NCBI RefSeq assembly: GCF_019175385.1
Contig: NC_083345.1
Location: forward strand, 11,571,205-11,635,204
Reading direction: 5' to 3'
Source of the DNA: Lycium barbarum
Taxonomy: Eukaryota > Streptophyta > Magnoliopsida > Solanales > Solanaceae
DNA length: 64,000 nucleotides
Shown: in pieces, positions 9,950-22,240 of the stretch
Position numbering within the stretch: position 1 is the first letter of the stretch
Layout of the letters: the number at the start of each line of letters is the position of its first letter
Made by a program: the position numbers and the translations under genes
The notes under the pieces: generated by a model
What the model saw: the letters and a program-made list of their open reading frames with translations, nothing else
Database searches by the model: none
What the model was told of the DNA's origin: nothing

Positions 9950-12335
9950 TGAGATCTACACTGCATGCCGAGCTCAATAGCTTGTAACCCAAATGGGGGC
10001 ATCAAGTTGGTAGAATGTTGGGCCCTGCCAGATGGTAGGGCTTGATTGGCTAATCTCTGGCCTGCCTTGTCCAAGCAGAGAGTTGGATCATGTGGCCCGA
10101 ACTTAAGAATGGGCTGCCTGGTTCCCACTAAAGTGGGGCGGACAGCGTGAGGCTGGCTTCACAGAGCAACGAACAGCTCCCACTCTGTGCAGTGGAAGGA
10201 TAACAGGCCGGGTGCCTTTTAAGCCCAACAAAACCTAATGGATTGTTCCAATTAAACCATCATTTTTTTGTTTTGTTATTTAAAACCTAACTTGGAGCAT
10301 ATTTAAAACCTAAAATGGGGCGGATAGCGTGAGGCTGGTTTCACAGAGCAACGATGTTTTGTTATTTAAAACCTAACTTGGAGCCCAACTTGGAGCATAT
10401 TTAAAACCTAAAATGGGGCGGATAGCGTGAGGCTGGTTTCACAGAGCAACGAACAGCTCCCGCTCAGTGCAATGGAAGGATAACAGGATAGCGTGAGGCT
10501 GGTTTCACAGAGCAACGATGTTTTGTTATTTAAAACCTAACTTGGAGCCCAACTTGGAGCATATTTAAAACCTAAAATGGGGCGGATAGCGTGAGGCTGG
10601 TTTCACAGAGCAACGAACAGCTCCCGCTCAGTGCAATGGAAGGATAACAGGCCAGGTGCCTTTCAGGCCCAACAAAACCTGATGGACTGTTCCAATTAAA
10701 CCACCATTTTTTTTTTGTTTTGTTATGTGGACTTGGAGCATATTTTTTAAATATTGTTTTTGGTCAATTAGATTTTATTTTTTTTGGTTATTATGCGGTT
10801 CATGTATACAGATTTATCCTATTCAACTCTTTCTAATTTCTTTTGGCTTTTATTTGTATGTCTCATAGGGCTTGATAGGCTAATCTCTCCATTTTTTTTT
10901 TTTTGTTTTGTTATGTGGACTTGGAGCATATTTAAAACCTAAAGTGGGGCGGAGAGCGTGAGGCTGGTTTCACAGAGCAACGAACAGCTCCCACTCTGTG
11001 CAGTGGAAGGATAACAGGTCGGGTGCCTTTCAGGCCCAACAAGACTTGATTGGCTAATCTCTGGCCTGCCCTGTCCAAGCACAGAGTTGGATCATGTGGC
11101 CCAAACTTAAGAATGGGCTGCCTGGTTCCCACTAAAGTGGGGCGGACAGCGTGAGGCTGGCTTCACAGAGCAACGAACAGCTCCCACTCTGTGCAGTGGA
11201 AGGATAACAGGCCGGGTGCCTTTCAGGCCCAACAAAACCTAATGGATTGTTCCAATTAAACCACCATTTTTTTGTTTTGTTATGTGGACTTGGAGCATAT
11301 TTAAAACCTAAAATGGGGCGGATAGCGTGAGGCTGGTTTCACAGAGCAACGAACAGCTCCCGCTCTGTGCAGTGGAAGGATAACAGGCCCGGTGCCTTTC
11401 AAGCCCAACAAAACCTGATGGACTGTTCCAATTAAACCACCATTTTTTTTGTTTTGTTATGTGGACTTGTAGCATATTTTTTAAATATTGTTTTTGGTCA
11501 ATTAGATTTTATGTTTTTTGGTTATTATGCGGTTCATGTATACAGATTTATCCTATTCAACTCTTTCTAATTTCTTTTGGCTTTTATTTGTATGTCTCAT
11601 AGGGCTTGATGGGCTAATCTCTCCATTTTTTTTGTTTTGTTATGTGGACTTGGAGCATATTTAAAACCTAAAGTGGGGCGGACAGCGTGAGGCTGGTTTC
11701 ACAGAGCAACGAACAGCTCCCGCTCTGTGCAGTGGAAGGATAACAGGCCGGGTGCCTTTCAGGCCCAACAAGACCTGATGGATTGTTCCAATTAAACCAC
11801 CATTTTTTTTTGTTTTGTTATGTGGACTTGGAGCATATTTTTTAAATATTGGTTTTGGTCAATTAGATTGTTTTTTTTTTTTGGTTATTATGCGGTTCAT
11901 GTATACAGGTTTATCCTATTCAACTCTTTCTAATTTCTTTTGGCTTTTATTTGTATGTCTCATAGGGCTTGATGGGTTAATCTCTGGTCTGCCCTGCTCA
12001 AGCATAGAGTTGGATCATGTCCCAATCGTAAGAATGGGCTGCCTAGTTCCTAAAGTGGGGCGGACAACGTGAGGCTGGTTTCACAGAGGAACGAACAACT
12101 CCCGCTCCGTGCAGTGGAAGGATAACAAGGCGGGTGCCTTTCAGGCCCAACAAAATTTGATGGACTGTTCCAATTAAACCATCATTTTTTTTGTTTTGTT
12201 ATGTGGACTTGGAGCATATTTTTTAAATGTTGTTTTTGGTAAAAAAATTTTTGGTTATTATGTGGTTCATGTATACAGCTTTATCCTATTCAACTCTTTT
12301 TAATTTCTTTTGGCTTTTATTTGTTTGTCTCATAA
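9950..12335. repeat. Complex tandem array of unidentified units
   Basis: A core, GGGGCGGAYAGCGTGAGGCT followed by GGYTTCACAGAGCAACGA, occurs ten times, starting near 10134, 10317, 10415, 10486 (truncated), 10579, 10946, 11139, 11315, 11675 and 12057. It is usually followed by CAGCTCCCRCTCTGTGCAGT and a GGGTGCCTTTCAGGCCCAAC segment. A second module (TTGTTTTGTTATGTGGACTT, GGTTATTATGCGGTTCATGT, TTATCCTATTCAACTCTTT) recurs near 10710, 11450, 11810 and 12195. Modules occur in varying combinations with spacings of about 180, 360 and 730 bp. No protein or RNA family was recognised; the longer open frames here exist only because the repeat is duplicated. Confidence 0.9.
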
Positions 12336-13478
12336 TTAATTAGATGGGTAACTATAGAAGCATTTGTCCTTTTCAAATTCAAGATCAAAATAACATTTTT
12401 GGTGAAATTTAAGGTTAATTCTTTAACATCTATAGAAGAAAAAAAAAGTTGCTTTAACATCTTTAAGATTATACCAATATATCGTGGTCACTTGTACCAT
12501 TTTAATAAAAGAAAAGTTTTTTTTCACCGTTCGTGAAATAAGTAAGAAATAATTTGATCATATGAAAATTCCCAGAGAAAAAAAAAAAAAAAACTTCTAG
12601 TCAGGGGCGGATCTAGGGTATCGGAGAACCCAATAACTTTTCCACAGATTCTGTATTTATATTGAGAAATTTATTAAATATATAAAGAATATCTATTGGG
12701 GACCTAGTAAAATCGTGGTGTCTTGGTCCAGCTGTCCTGATGGAACCCACTTAGCTTAGATAGCCTTTTGGATGGGGATTCGACTCCCCTCGGGTACATA
12801 TAAAGAAGTCATCTTTTTTAATTTGAGACAATTAAGAACACATAAACTGGTTAGTTTAGAATGAACATATAAAAATTCCGTCAGCTAGGTACGTACCACG
12901 TACAATGATATTTCCTTTAAAGTGACCATAATATAATGTGGTGGCAACTTATCAATTAATTTCCACATGTCACTTTTCGTCGAAAATATTCGAACATGCA
13001 TAATGATCCGCTGAATCAAATATAGGGTCCTACTCTAAACTATTTTGTATTCCACAGAACAATTTTGTTGTAAGAGTAGTATTTTCAATAAAATAATGTG
13101 GAAAAGGGCATGTAGGAAACGAAAGGTAACGCCATATTGGAAATGTTGCTGATTTTTTCAATTGTATTTCACAGCTTTGTCAATTTGCTTAGTCATCATT
13201 CACAAAATTAGAATCATATCATTTTTTTCAAGGTAGAAAACTATTTGTGGAAAAGGTATTTATTGGAAACAAAAGATAACGCCATACCCATAAGGTCTCC
13301 GATAAATTGATAAATTAATAATGATATATATTAAAACAAACAGTAATGAGTAAACAATAAGAGTAAATTTAGACATTTTTCCTTGATTCTAATAAGCCTA
13401 TGCAAAACGCCACTTTCTTTGTATTTTTTGGTGCACGCATAAGAGCCTGTATCACCAGTACCATCATGGATCACGACT
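12336..13478. other. Intergenic with repeat fragments
   Basis: At 12602 AGGGGCGGATCTAGG resembles the end of the MITE at 23564-23756, but no matching right end was found. At 12710-12812 a stretch ending GGATTCGACTCCCCTCGGG looks like a tRNA B-box of a SINE relic. A diverged direct repeat is present at about 13096-13140 and 13243-13290 (TGTGGAAAAGG, GGAAACRAAAGRTAACGCCAT). Confidence 0.45.
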
Positions 13479-14409
13479 CTAGGGGTGTACATGGATCGGG
13501 TTGGTTCGAATTTCTTAAACAACAAACCAAATCAATTGCGTCGGGTTTTTAAATTTATACACCAAACCAAACCAATAAAATTCGGGTTTTTCAACCTCGG
13601 ATTTTCTCGGGTTATTTGTTTTTTTTTTCCGGAATAATCTTGATACAAAACATATAGCTTTTACGTTAAATATTTCTTTAGTCCTAGTAAGATACAACTA
13701 TGTAATTAAGGTGTTTCATAAGAAAATAACATAAAATGTGAGAAGAGTGATGACATTGTATTAAAATATTCAACAAAAGATAATAAAATTAGTTAAAATA
13801 AATATTGCTAATTAATAAGCCATAAAGAAAATGACCATAATCTAAAAATACTAAGTCATGCTAAAATAAGTACGGCTAATAAGTATTAATTACATGACAA
13901 GAAAAAACAAAACTTAAGTTATGTATTTTCACTCTCTAAACCAATTATGCAAAACTAAAAAATAGATATCCAACATTATTGTCATTTCTATGGGTAAATT
14001 GAAATTCTTTTGTTAGTATTAGTGTTGAGTTGATTTTGGTTTGGACTTTATATGAGTTACTAACATCCATAGGATATAAAACTTATTCACATTCAAAATC
14101 CTAAGTTCAAGCTTGAATAGTATGATAATAGATGAAAAACTATGAAAAAAATTAAGAAATATTTATAAATTACATTACAAATAAATATTTTTATGCATAA
14201 AATATTTTAAAAATTGAATACATATAATGTCGGGTTGGTTTGGTTCGGTTTGACTTTTTTTAGCTAAAACCAAACCAAACTAATTATGGTCGGGTTTTTT
14301 TTGCCAACACCAAACCAAGTCAAACCAAACCACTAGTTGGGTTTTTTTCTCGGTTTGACTCAGTTTATCGGTTTGGTGCAGTTTATCGATTTACTTTGTA
14401 CACCCCTAG
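13479..14409. mobile_element. Non-autonomous DNA element with CTAGGGGTGTAC ends
   Basis: It starts CTAGGGGTGTACATGG and ends TTTGTACACCCCTAG. Sub-terminal regions are rich in CCAAACCAAACC / GGTTTGGTTCGG repeats in opposite orientations. Its length is 931 bp. There is no coding potential. No clear target duplication was found. Confidence 0.8.
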
Positions 14410-14456
14410 CCCACGCATCATATAATTTAGTTGATCACGTCGTAGATTAATTGATA

Positions 14457-14800
14457 CAGCTTATTTGACCAACTTTTGAGAAGCTAAACATATTTATTTT
14501 TCTTAAAAAGTGTTTATAAAAGGGAGTTGACTGATTGGTCAAACAGTTAAGGGAAAAAGTAAGTGCTTTTGAGTACTAGCAGAAATTACCTTTCAGAAGC
14601 TGAAAAAGTAGCTTTTTTTAGGAAGTACTTTTGAAATCTTGATCAACCACAAATTATTCTAATATTGGCAAAAATATTTTTCAAATTGTCTAACCAAACA
14701 CAAATTGCTACTCGGTCTTCAAAAGTACTTTTTAAGAAAACACTTCCACCAACAAACACTTTTCCAAAATAATTAAGCACTCTGGAAGCCCGGTCAGACA
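14457..14800. repeat. Probable degenerate foldback MITE
   Basis: Mirrored fragments such as AGCTTATTTGACCAACTTTT with GTCTAACCAAACAC, and AAGTGCTTTTGAGTAC with TTCAAAAGTACTTTTTAAG, resemble the better-preserved element at 35085-35441. Ends are unclear. Confidence 0.4.
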
Positions 14801-15479
14801 TGCTCTAAGACTTCAACGAATAAGACGTGTCATGAATGAAAAACCCTTCAAATTTATAGATGTTAAAACTTACCTCCACCAGGTGTTTACACTAGACGAA
14901 TATATGCATGACATATGTTTATACATAAAAATCTATCACTTAATCATAGTTAACTAGTCATATATATTTTCACAATATTAAATCACTTCACTATCGTAAG
15001 TTGAGTTTGGTATAAATAAATACAGTTATATATTTATGTCAAATTCCAACATAACATAAAATAAGTTCCAACATAACTTAAAAAATATAATTCAAAATAA
15101 AGTGAAAACATATATTATAAGTCTATAACCTCATTCAACAACGAAATTCTACTTGAATAATATCATTCGTTATGTGTCAAGTTTGTTAATGACTCTTTCT
15201 TTCTAATATTAGGAAGTGTATTTAAAACTAAAATAATAACGTATTTACATTAAATGAAGAAAATAAGAAAAAAAACTAAAAAAATACGAGTAATTACATG
15301 GAATCACAAGAAGTAAAGGTTGGAAACGAAAAGAAAGAAAATGAAAGACAAATAATATAAATAATATTTTAAAAAATAAAAATAATTTAAATGTGCAAAT
15401 TAAAAAATAAAAGTTAATAAAAAATAAATTCAAAGAAAAGAAATTAAATTAAATAAATAAAAAACCTAAAAGTGACTCT

Positions 15480-15819
15480 GTAATTACAGGGTATAATTAC
15501 ACCCAATTCTCAACTCTCATTGAGAATTAAAGTTGAGAATTGGTTGTCATTACCTCCCGCCAGTTACATGCTGACAATGTAATTATTTGACTTGACAAAT
15601 ATGTCAAAACTGTGTAATTACACTTAATTTCAATTACATGAGTGGCTTTCCAAACTAACTTTATAGCAATAAAAAATAAATTGAAATAAAAAATAAAAAA
15701 AATTACAAAGTAATTCTGTAATTACAGGGTGTAAACACACCAATTCTCAACCCTTAATTAATGTTTTTAATTAACTTTCTTAAATGGTGTGTACACCCCC
15801 CCCCCCCCCCCCCCCCCCC
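15480..15819. repeat. MITE-like GTAATTACA repeats and a 24-base poly-C run
   Basis: TGTAATTACAGGGT at about 15479 recurs at about 15718 on the same strand, with ATTCTCAACTCTCATTGAGAAT forming a local hairpin. A homopolymer of 24 C lies at 15796-15819, 95 bases upstream of the KAB1 start codon. Confidence 0.5.
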
Positions 15820-15913
15820 AAATTACATATTTGAAATGGAGGGAGCACTAATCTTGCATTACGTTTCTTGCTAGGCAACTACTGTGATTCTTGATTGCCT
15901 AAAAACAATGTAA

Positions 15914-16456
15914 ATGGAGTACAAGAATCTCGGTCGATCTGGCCTAAAAGTATCACAACTTTCATACGGTTCATGGGTAACATTTGGTAACCAAATAGAT
16001 GTAAAAGCAAAATCACTCATACAATACTGTCGTTATTATGGTGTCAACTTTTTCGACAATGCTGAGGTTTATGCTAATGGTAGAGCTGAAGAAATCATGG
16101 GACAAGTTATATCTGAACTTGGTTGGAAACGTTCAGACATAGTTGTTTCTACAAAGATCTTCTGGGGTGGGTATGGTCCTAATGATAAAGGTCTATCAAG
16201 AAAACATATTATTGAAGGTGCAAAAGGTTCTTTAAAAAGACTTGAAATGGATTATGTGGATTTGATATATTGTCATAGGCCTGATGTTTGTACACCTATT
16301 GAAGAGACTGTGAGAGCTATGAATTATGTTATTGATAATGGATGGGTTTTTTATTGGGGTACTAGTGAATGGTCTGCTCAACAGATTGCTGAAGCTTGGT
16401 CTGTTGCTCAAAGATTGGATCTTGTTGGACCTATTGTTGAACAGCCTGAATACAAT

Positions 16457-16498
<42 letters not shown>

Positions 16499-19400
16499 GT
16501 GCTTTATCTTGTTTTTTTTTCTCCCTTTGTTGGTTTTGGCTTCTTTACTGAAATCTTCTTGCCGTTTAGATTGTTTCTGCTTTGTATTCACTGTAATTCT
16601 CTCTTTGGCACATTACTTATGGTTAGGCGTGTTAAAATTATTAGCCCATGAAAACATGACCCCCCAATTCGTTCAAGTTTGGGCGGGTTAATTTATTAGC
16701 TCAGTCCATTCATTTCAGCCCAGCTGATATGTATCCCAGATTGAGCTTATATGTAGTCTAAGTTGACCATAGGAACCTTATCAATTTTTTCAATTTTTAT
16801 TTGATGTGTCATGTAGCCATAATAAAGATAAACAATAATTTATTGGGTACTTAAGAAATTAAAAAAGAAGATGTCATACGAATTGGGCAGGTTGGATTGG
16901 CCCGCTTTTTAGCCCAAGCAACTTTTGGACGGGTCATATTGACGCAGTCCATTTTAACCCGCCCAAATCCAGCACAACCGCCCATTTGACACCCCTATTT
17001 ACGGTACTTGCTACAGTCTAGATAGGGAAAGAGAGAGATTAGGGGAAGGGACAAAAAGAATTCTGGTTTGTTGGTGTGAAATTGTAGAAAGGATTTATTC
17101 TTTTGCAGTGGTAGACCCAAAATTTTAAGTCATGGGTGCTCATCTGACTTCAATTTAGAGTATTGAGTTGCTATTAATCACATAAGGGGATGCTTGGTCA
17201 ATCTATTTGTATGTGACTACTAGTTTCTTGATTGCATAACATTTTGACTCTATTATTTAGAATCCATGCTAAGGAAAGAGTAACAATATATTGAAGCAAG
17301 AAGGAAACTTGTGTAAGCTCCCTTTTATATTCCTCATATCAGATATTCCATGATAAAAGAGAGAGGAAGGAGCATTGTACCACATTTTTCTGTTTAAAAG
17401 ACCCTCTAATACACTATGAATACAGGGCCTTGTGCCTCGTTATGGACACCATTAATTAGGTGTAAGGTGAAGTAGAACTGCAATATTTTCATTTTCCATG
17501 AAGGAGGTGAGCAAATGTCACAATAGCCTATAACAAATTTCTAAGAAGTTAGCTTTTGTTGTGTCTGCAGTTTATCATTGTATTCATTTTCTGATAATCT
17601 AAGGAACTGCAGGTTGAATCTGAATATATCCCTCTTTACAGTAATTATGGCCTTGGTCTCACCACATGGAGCCCTCTTGCTTCGGGAGTCCTCACTGGAA
17701 AGTATACTGCTAAGAACATTCCACCTGATAGTCGTTTTGCACTGGAAAATTACAAGGTATAAATTAACTTTGCTTATCATTCCACAAGAAAATCTTGTTT
17801 GTTCAAGAATTGTACCCCATTTCTTGTTTCTATTTCGCCTTTTTCTTTACTTTGTAGACTTGATCTGCTAATATTTCAGTATGTTCAAGATTTCTTCTTT
17901 TTCTTTAGCCTGCTCGTACCCGGTCTAAATCAGCCTAAGAACAGACTTGTTAATAGTTCATCAATTTGTTTGAGGATCGCCAACTTGCAATATTAATTTG
18001 GATCAAGCAAGCAATCTGACTCTCAAATTTTCTAATTACTCCCAGACAAACACCAATTGAGATTTCTCCTGTTATCTTCGGTAATTGGTTACACGTATTA
18101 TCTTTGCACCAAAGCTGTATTGGTTTACAGCAGTCAGCAGGATTTTATAGTCTGTTCAATGGGTGGTAAACTGGTAATTGAGGGCTGATGCATTCCATTT
18201 CCTTAGATCACCAAATGGAAAGGGAAAGTAGATTGATCTACCCATGCTGATTCAATTTAAAGATTTCTAAGTAGCATTTTAGCTTGAGTTTTTTTCACTT
18301 AACAAAAATAGAAATCTTATAACTTGTTAAGAGAGAAAACACCCGTGTGTGGGTGGGTGGGGGGGGGGGGGGTTTGTACTTTCGTCAAAGCATACTTGTC
18401 AGACCGAGCTGAGGCCGTCATAGGACACTACATATTAGAGGTTTGGTTTTAGCTTCTAGACCGCTGACAAGCATCCCCAAGCCAATCTGAACAATTTCTT
18501 GAGCAATGACTTTGGCGTACAATGTTTAGTATAAAATCTCCATACTGAAGTTGAATTGGAAAAATAAAAAAAGTGAAAAAGTCAGAAGAACATGTTGGAT
18601 AATCAACTTGTAATTTAGATCAATAGTATAGTAAAAGAAAAAGAAAAAGAAAGGGGTGGTTGTACACTAAGTTGGCCAAGTTTATCATGGAAGCGTTAGC
18701 AAATTTTGTGTCCTCAATTTCTTATATTAAGGTTCTATTAGAGAAACTGATTTTTTCTCTTGATTACCCAATCAATATCTGGATGTATCCAAGATTGTCC
18801 CCTATCTTGGCCTTTTAGATAGTTCTATATATTAAGTTCATTAAATGCTACTGGTCTTATCCTAGCATGACACATTTAAAAGAACATAGGTTTTATAAGT
18901 GCAATTTTCCATAAGCAAGCATATGGGGATATGGATGTGCGCATAAATTATTATGTAATGCGTACACTTGTGTGTATCTTTTATTGTCAATTCTCTTATC
19001 TCCCTTCTATGTTCAAGCAAACTTAAGTTATAATTACATTCCCTGCAGAGTTTTGCAAGCAGATCATTGGTGGATGATGTTTTGAGGAAAGTGAATGGAT
19101 TGAAACCAATTGCAGAGGAACTAGGTGTTCCTCTATCTCAACTTGCAATCGCCTGGTGTGCGTCAAATCCTAATGTATCATCCGTTATTACTGGTGCCAC
19201 TAAAGAGTCTCAGGTCAGTTTAAATTATGCCAATGCATTTCATGAGCTTGACCTTTTCGATTTGAATTTCTTTCTTCAATCCTAGTTGCCACTGAGTTCT
19301 GTGCTAGAAGGATTATCACACTTCCTCTTTTAGCAAGATACTTCTTCAGTATTTGATTGAGTCAGAAATTTCTTGAGTTTATACCTACATGATTTCTGTG

Positions 19401-19912
19401 CATGTCTCACAATATTTTTCGGACCAGGCAAATCTATGCTTTACATTCTTGAAAAGCTGCAGTTTTAGTCATTAAAACTTACCACCGGCTCTACTTTTTT
19501 GCCTCAAGTTAAGGCTTAACAGATACTTAAACATTGATCAACTAGATTCTGCTATTCAGCTGATAGGACCATTTATTCGAATAAGAGGTCCAAGTCATGT
19601 GACTTGCGCACGTTATAGTGGAGAAAATGAGGGGGGAAAGAGAAGCTATGTGGTTGTTAAGCTTTGATGACTAACATTTTCCTCGATCTTTTTAACTTTA
19701 TGCCCCTTTTCAGTGGCTTTTATTGTGCTTTCGTCTTTCACTTGATTACTGTCGACTTATCCTAGTTAATTGTTTACCTGTTACAATTGCTACAGATTCT
19801 AGAAAACATGAAAGCTATCGATATTATTCCATTGCTAACACCCGAAGTGATGGCGAAGATTGAGGCTGTTGTTCAAACCAAACCGAAGCGTAATCCAGAT
19901 TCATATAGGTAG
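15914..19912 (+). CDS. KAB1: Voltage-gated K+ channel beta subunit / aldo-keto reductase (KAB1-like)
   Basis: Plant homologue of Kv-beta: an NADPH-binding aldo-keto reductase-fold protein associated with K+ channels. Exons: 15914-16456 (or to 16498), 17613-17756, 19049-19213, 19796-19912. AKR catalytic tetrad residues are visible: Asp48 and Tyr53 in [11 protein letters not shown], Lys81 in STKIFWGG, His121 in YCHRPD. Later exons carry [40 protein letters not shown] and the C-terminus PKRNPDSYR. Exon 1 reads ...VEQPEYN, where relatives continue with about six residues ending RHK. Here an (ATT)n tract replaces them, and the only in-phase donor seen is GTGCTT at 16499. That would give 336 aa with Ser plus 13 Ile inserted, against 328 aa for the family. 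One codon is also missing after VK at residue 31. The gene may be functional or compromised; transcripts would decide. Confidence 0.85.
16457..16498 (+). repeat. (ATT)n microsatellite at the KAB1 exon 1 / intron 1 junction
   Basis: AG followed by about 13 ATT repeats directly follows the codons for QPEYN. The tract keeps the reading frame open and ends at a GT (16499) that is in phase with the next exon. Confidence 0.95.
16625..17000. repeat. Probable transposon insertion in KAB1 intron 1
   Basis: TTGGGCGGGTTAATTT near 16680 is mirrored by AACCCGCCCAAATCC near 16955, and the right end reads GCCCATTTGACACCCC, a common Solanaceae element end. The left end is not sharply defined. Confidence 0.4.
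17757..19048 (+). other. KAB1 intron 2
   Basis: A 1.3-kb intron. It contains a G-rich run of (GGGT)n and 14 G at about 18348-18372. No gene or well-bounded transposon was recognised. Confidence 0.6.
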
Positions 19913-20169
19913 ACATGATGTGAAAATCAGGCCCTTGGTCTCGTGATGAACTTTTCCTCTCCGTGTATTTGCACACTCTTGCTATGACAAATATTATGAG
20001 GCCAAAATTTTGTAGCTTTTGCATCAAGATGTGATATTGGCTTTCCACTGAATGTTGTCTTGGGCCAACACCTTAATAATCTTTTTTTAAATATTGCTTT
20101 TTGCTTCTGAAAATCTTGGCCTGACTTGAAATTCTGTGTCATCAGATGTTTCAATTATACTTAAAAATA

Positions 20170-20441
20170 CTCCCCCGGTCCTAAATAATTGAGGTTTTAA
20201 GCTTAGACATATGGATTGAAGAATTTATCAACTCCTTAAAAAAAAAAAAGAGGTGATTTGTCTAAAATGCCCTTAATTATGATTTTCTTTTCTTTTTAGG
20301 TTGGCATAATTATTATGGGATATGAGAATGTGTTGAGGGCAAATTTAAGAAAGAGAACTATATACTTGGTATTTTTGAAACATCAATTTATTTGGACCAA
20401 CTTTTAGAGGTTTTACCTCAAATATTTTGGACTGGAGGGAG
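20170..20441. mobile_element. Stowaway-like MITE downstream of KAB1
   Basis: Left end CTCCCCCGGTCCTAAATAAT then TGAGGTTTTA. Right end AGGTTTTACCTCAAATATTT then TGGACTGGAGGGAG. The ends are inverted copies with TA-rich flanks. Confidence 0.85.
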
Positions 20442-20978
20442 AAAAATTCTGAGAGATAATTTTTTAAACCAATATTAGACTAAGATTTTTGGGCAGGTTC
20501 ATGCCAATGCAGTGGACTCTTAATTACTACGTAATTATAACATAAAAAGGTCTTTACATCAAATAGAAAAGTTTGTAGTAATATGGTAACACGAATACTG
20601 AATTCATACAATAAAATATCAATGTAAAAGAAGAACATCAATGAGTGAGCTTGGAACTATCAAATTATTCAAATCAACCATCGTTCATACCCATTAAAGC
20701 AACAAATGGGAAAAAAAATAATTTAAAAAAATACACATCCGACAACTATTTGTCAGATGTACAAACTAATGCTTCTTAATTTCTTTCCTTTCATATATTT
20801 TGGAAAAAAAGCTTTTCAAACTGCTTTGAAATGCTTTCTTTAAGCTGAGCATCTATCATAAACAACCTCTCTACCAGATGTAGGGGTAAGGCCTACATAC
20901 AAACTACTCTCTGAGACACTACTTGTAGGATTATACTGGATATGTTGTTAAGTGTTGTTGTAAGAATACGAAAGCTAG
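20442..20978. other. 3' flank of the RING-H2 gene
   Basis: AT-rich DNA between the MITE and the stop codon of the minus-strand RING-H2 gene; presumably its 3' untranslated region and terminator. No further feature was recognised. Confidence 0.4.
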
Positions 20979-21746
20979 CTATTTGGTTGGCATTTGATAG
21001 CGGCAAATGGGGCAACAATGACCATTCTCTAACCATTTTGTAATGCAATCTCCATGAAAGATGTGTGAGCAAGGCATGCACAACAATTCTCTCTGCTCCT
21101 TTCCAAGCTCTTCTAAACAAATCGCACAGTCCTCATTCATCATAATACTTCCATCAACCTCAATTCTCTTTAGCAACTGCATTGATGACTTACTAGCAGG
21201 TACCATCCTATTATTTGACGACTCTTCAAACAAAATTCTCTCATCAAGATGATGGTGAACGGTCACGGTTACGCCAACGAACACCTTTAAATTCTGGCGA
21301 CCCTTGTTAGACTCATGATCAACAAATTCCCTCAATGTACTAATCATATCATGGATGACAACGTAACGATAATTACGATCAAACTCCTCACCCCATTCGC
21401 CGTCGACTAGATGTGTTAGCATGAAAGAGTAGAACATACCATATGACATGTATTCTGAAGGGTCAAGATTGAAAGTACGTGATTTGGTATGAGTTTGTTG
21501 TCCTTGGAATTGTAAACTCTCATGAGGAGAAGGTCTATACCAATATGTGTCATGAGTACGAAGGTGAAAGTAAATGGCTAAAGTGGGTAAATTAGTAATA
21601 TGAGTATTAATATTGTGGTTGTTGATGCTTAAGTTTTGAAATTGAACGGCTAAAGGGTTAATAATATCATTGTTGTTTCTTGATTGTCGAATTATGACTA
21701 TCGCAACTGAGGAGGGATGATCATTGTATGTGAAAATAGCTTCCAT
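20979..21746 (-). CDS. RING-H2 finger protein, probable E3 ubiquitin ligase
   Basis: Single-exon 255-aa protein. Residues 207-249 form a RING-H2 (C3H2C3) finger: CAIC, 15 residues, C-S-H-IF-H-GD-C, ten residues, CPIC. Such fingers bind two zinc ions and recruit a ubiquitin-charged E2, so an E3 ligase role is expected; the substrate is unknown. The first 200 residues carry no recognised domain, only hydrophobic beta-like stretches (VAIVIIRQS, LKVFVGVTVTVHHH). No membrane segment is evident. Single-exon RING-H2 proteins with a divergent N-terminal half form large lineage-expanded groups in plants. The ATG at 21746 is the first in frame and lies about 55 bases from a good TATA box, so the start is well supported. 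Confidence 0.85.
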   Translation of the reverse strand: MEAIFTYNDHPSSVAIVIIRQSRNNNDIINPLAVQFQNLSINNHNINTHITNLPTLAIYFHLRTHDTYWYRPSPHESLQFQGQQTHTKSRTFNLDPSEYMSYGMFYSFMLTHLVDGEWGEEFDRNYRYVVIHDMISTLREFVDHESNKGRQNLKVFVGVTVTVHHHLDERILFEESSNNRMVPASKSSMQLLKRIEVDGSIMMNEDCAICLEELGKEQRELLCMPCSHIFHGDCITKWLENGHCCPICRYQMPTK

Positions 21747-21800
21747 ATATCATCAAAAGTGTTTGAGATGGGAATGAAACCTAGGAGGAATGAATGGATG

Positions 21801-21808
21801 TATTTATA
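21801..21808 (-). promoter_or_regulatory. TATA box of the RING-H2 gene
   Basis: On the minus strand TATAAATA lies 55 bases upstream of the start codon, predicting a leader of only about 20-30 nt. Confidence 0.65.
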
Positions 21809-22240
21809 ATGAGAGAAAGGAACAAAATTTGTGACTTAAATAAATAGGCAAATCAATCCTAGTCCTGCTCAACTTAGGAAAAACTGAATTTGAGTTGCTT
21901 TATTGGTCCCTGAGAAGAAAATATGCCCAAACTAAAAATATGTAAGAAAAAGTCAGACGGATTAGCACAGATTAGTTTATTATTAGTTGCTGAGAAATTA
22001 ATTCATCGAATATCTGTTCTTTGATTGAGTATTAGTCCAGGAGATACACTAAGGAGCTGCAACAAGAAATTAAATAGATGGACATCTTAGATTGTTGAAT
22101 TTTTTTATTCTTAATTGTATTTTGTATTTTATGTAATGTAGGGAAACGAGGTTATATATGACAGAACGTTAGTCTAGACAACTTTCATTTTTTTTTAAAA
22201 TATACTTGTATATATTTTCCTTGCTAGATAAAATATGTTA

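Noticed and set aside
9943..11132. Two similar minus-strand peptides starting MGTRQPILKF
   Set aside because: Their similarity comes from the tandem array itself. The frames are short and differ after frameshifts, and no family was recognised.
16232..16591. Minus-strand frame with a poly-asparagine run
   Set aside because: It is the reverse of the KAB1 exon and its (ATT)n tract.
21061..21252. Plus-strand frame inside the RING-H2 gene
   Set aside because: Antisense shadow of the RING-coding exon.
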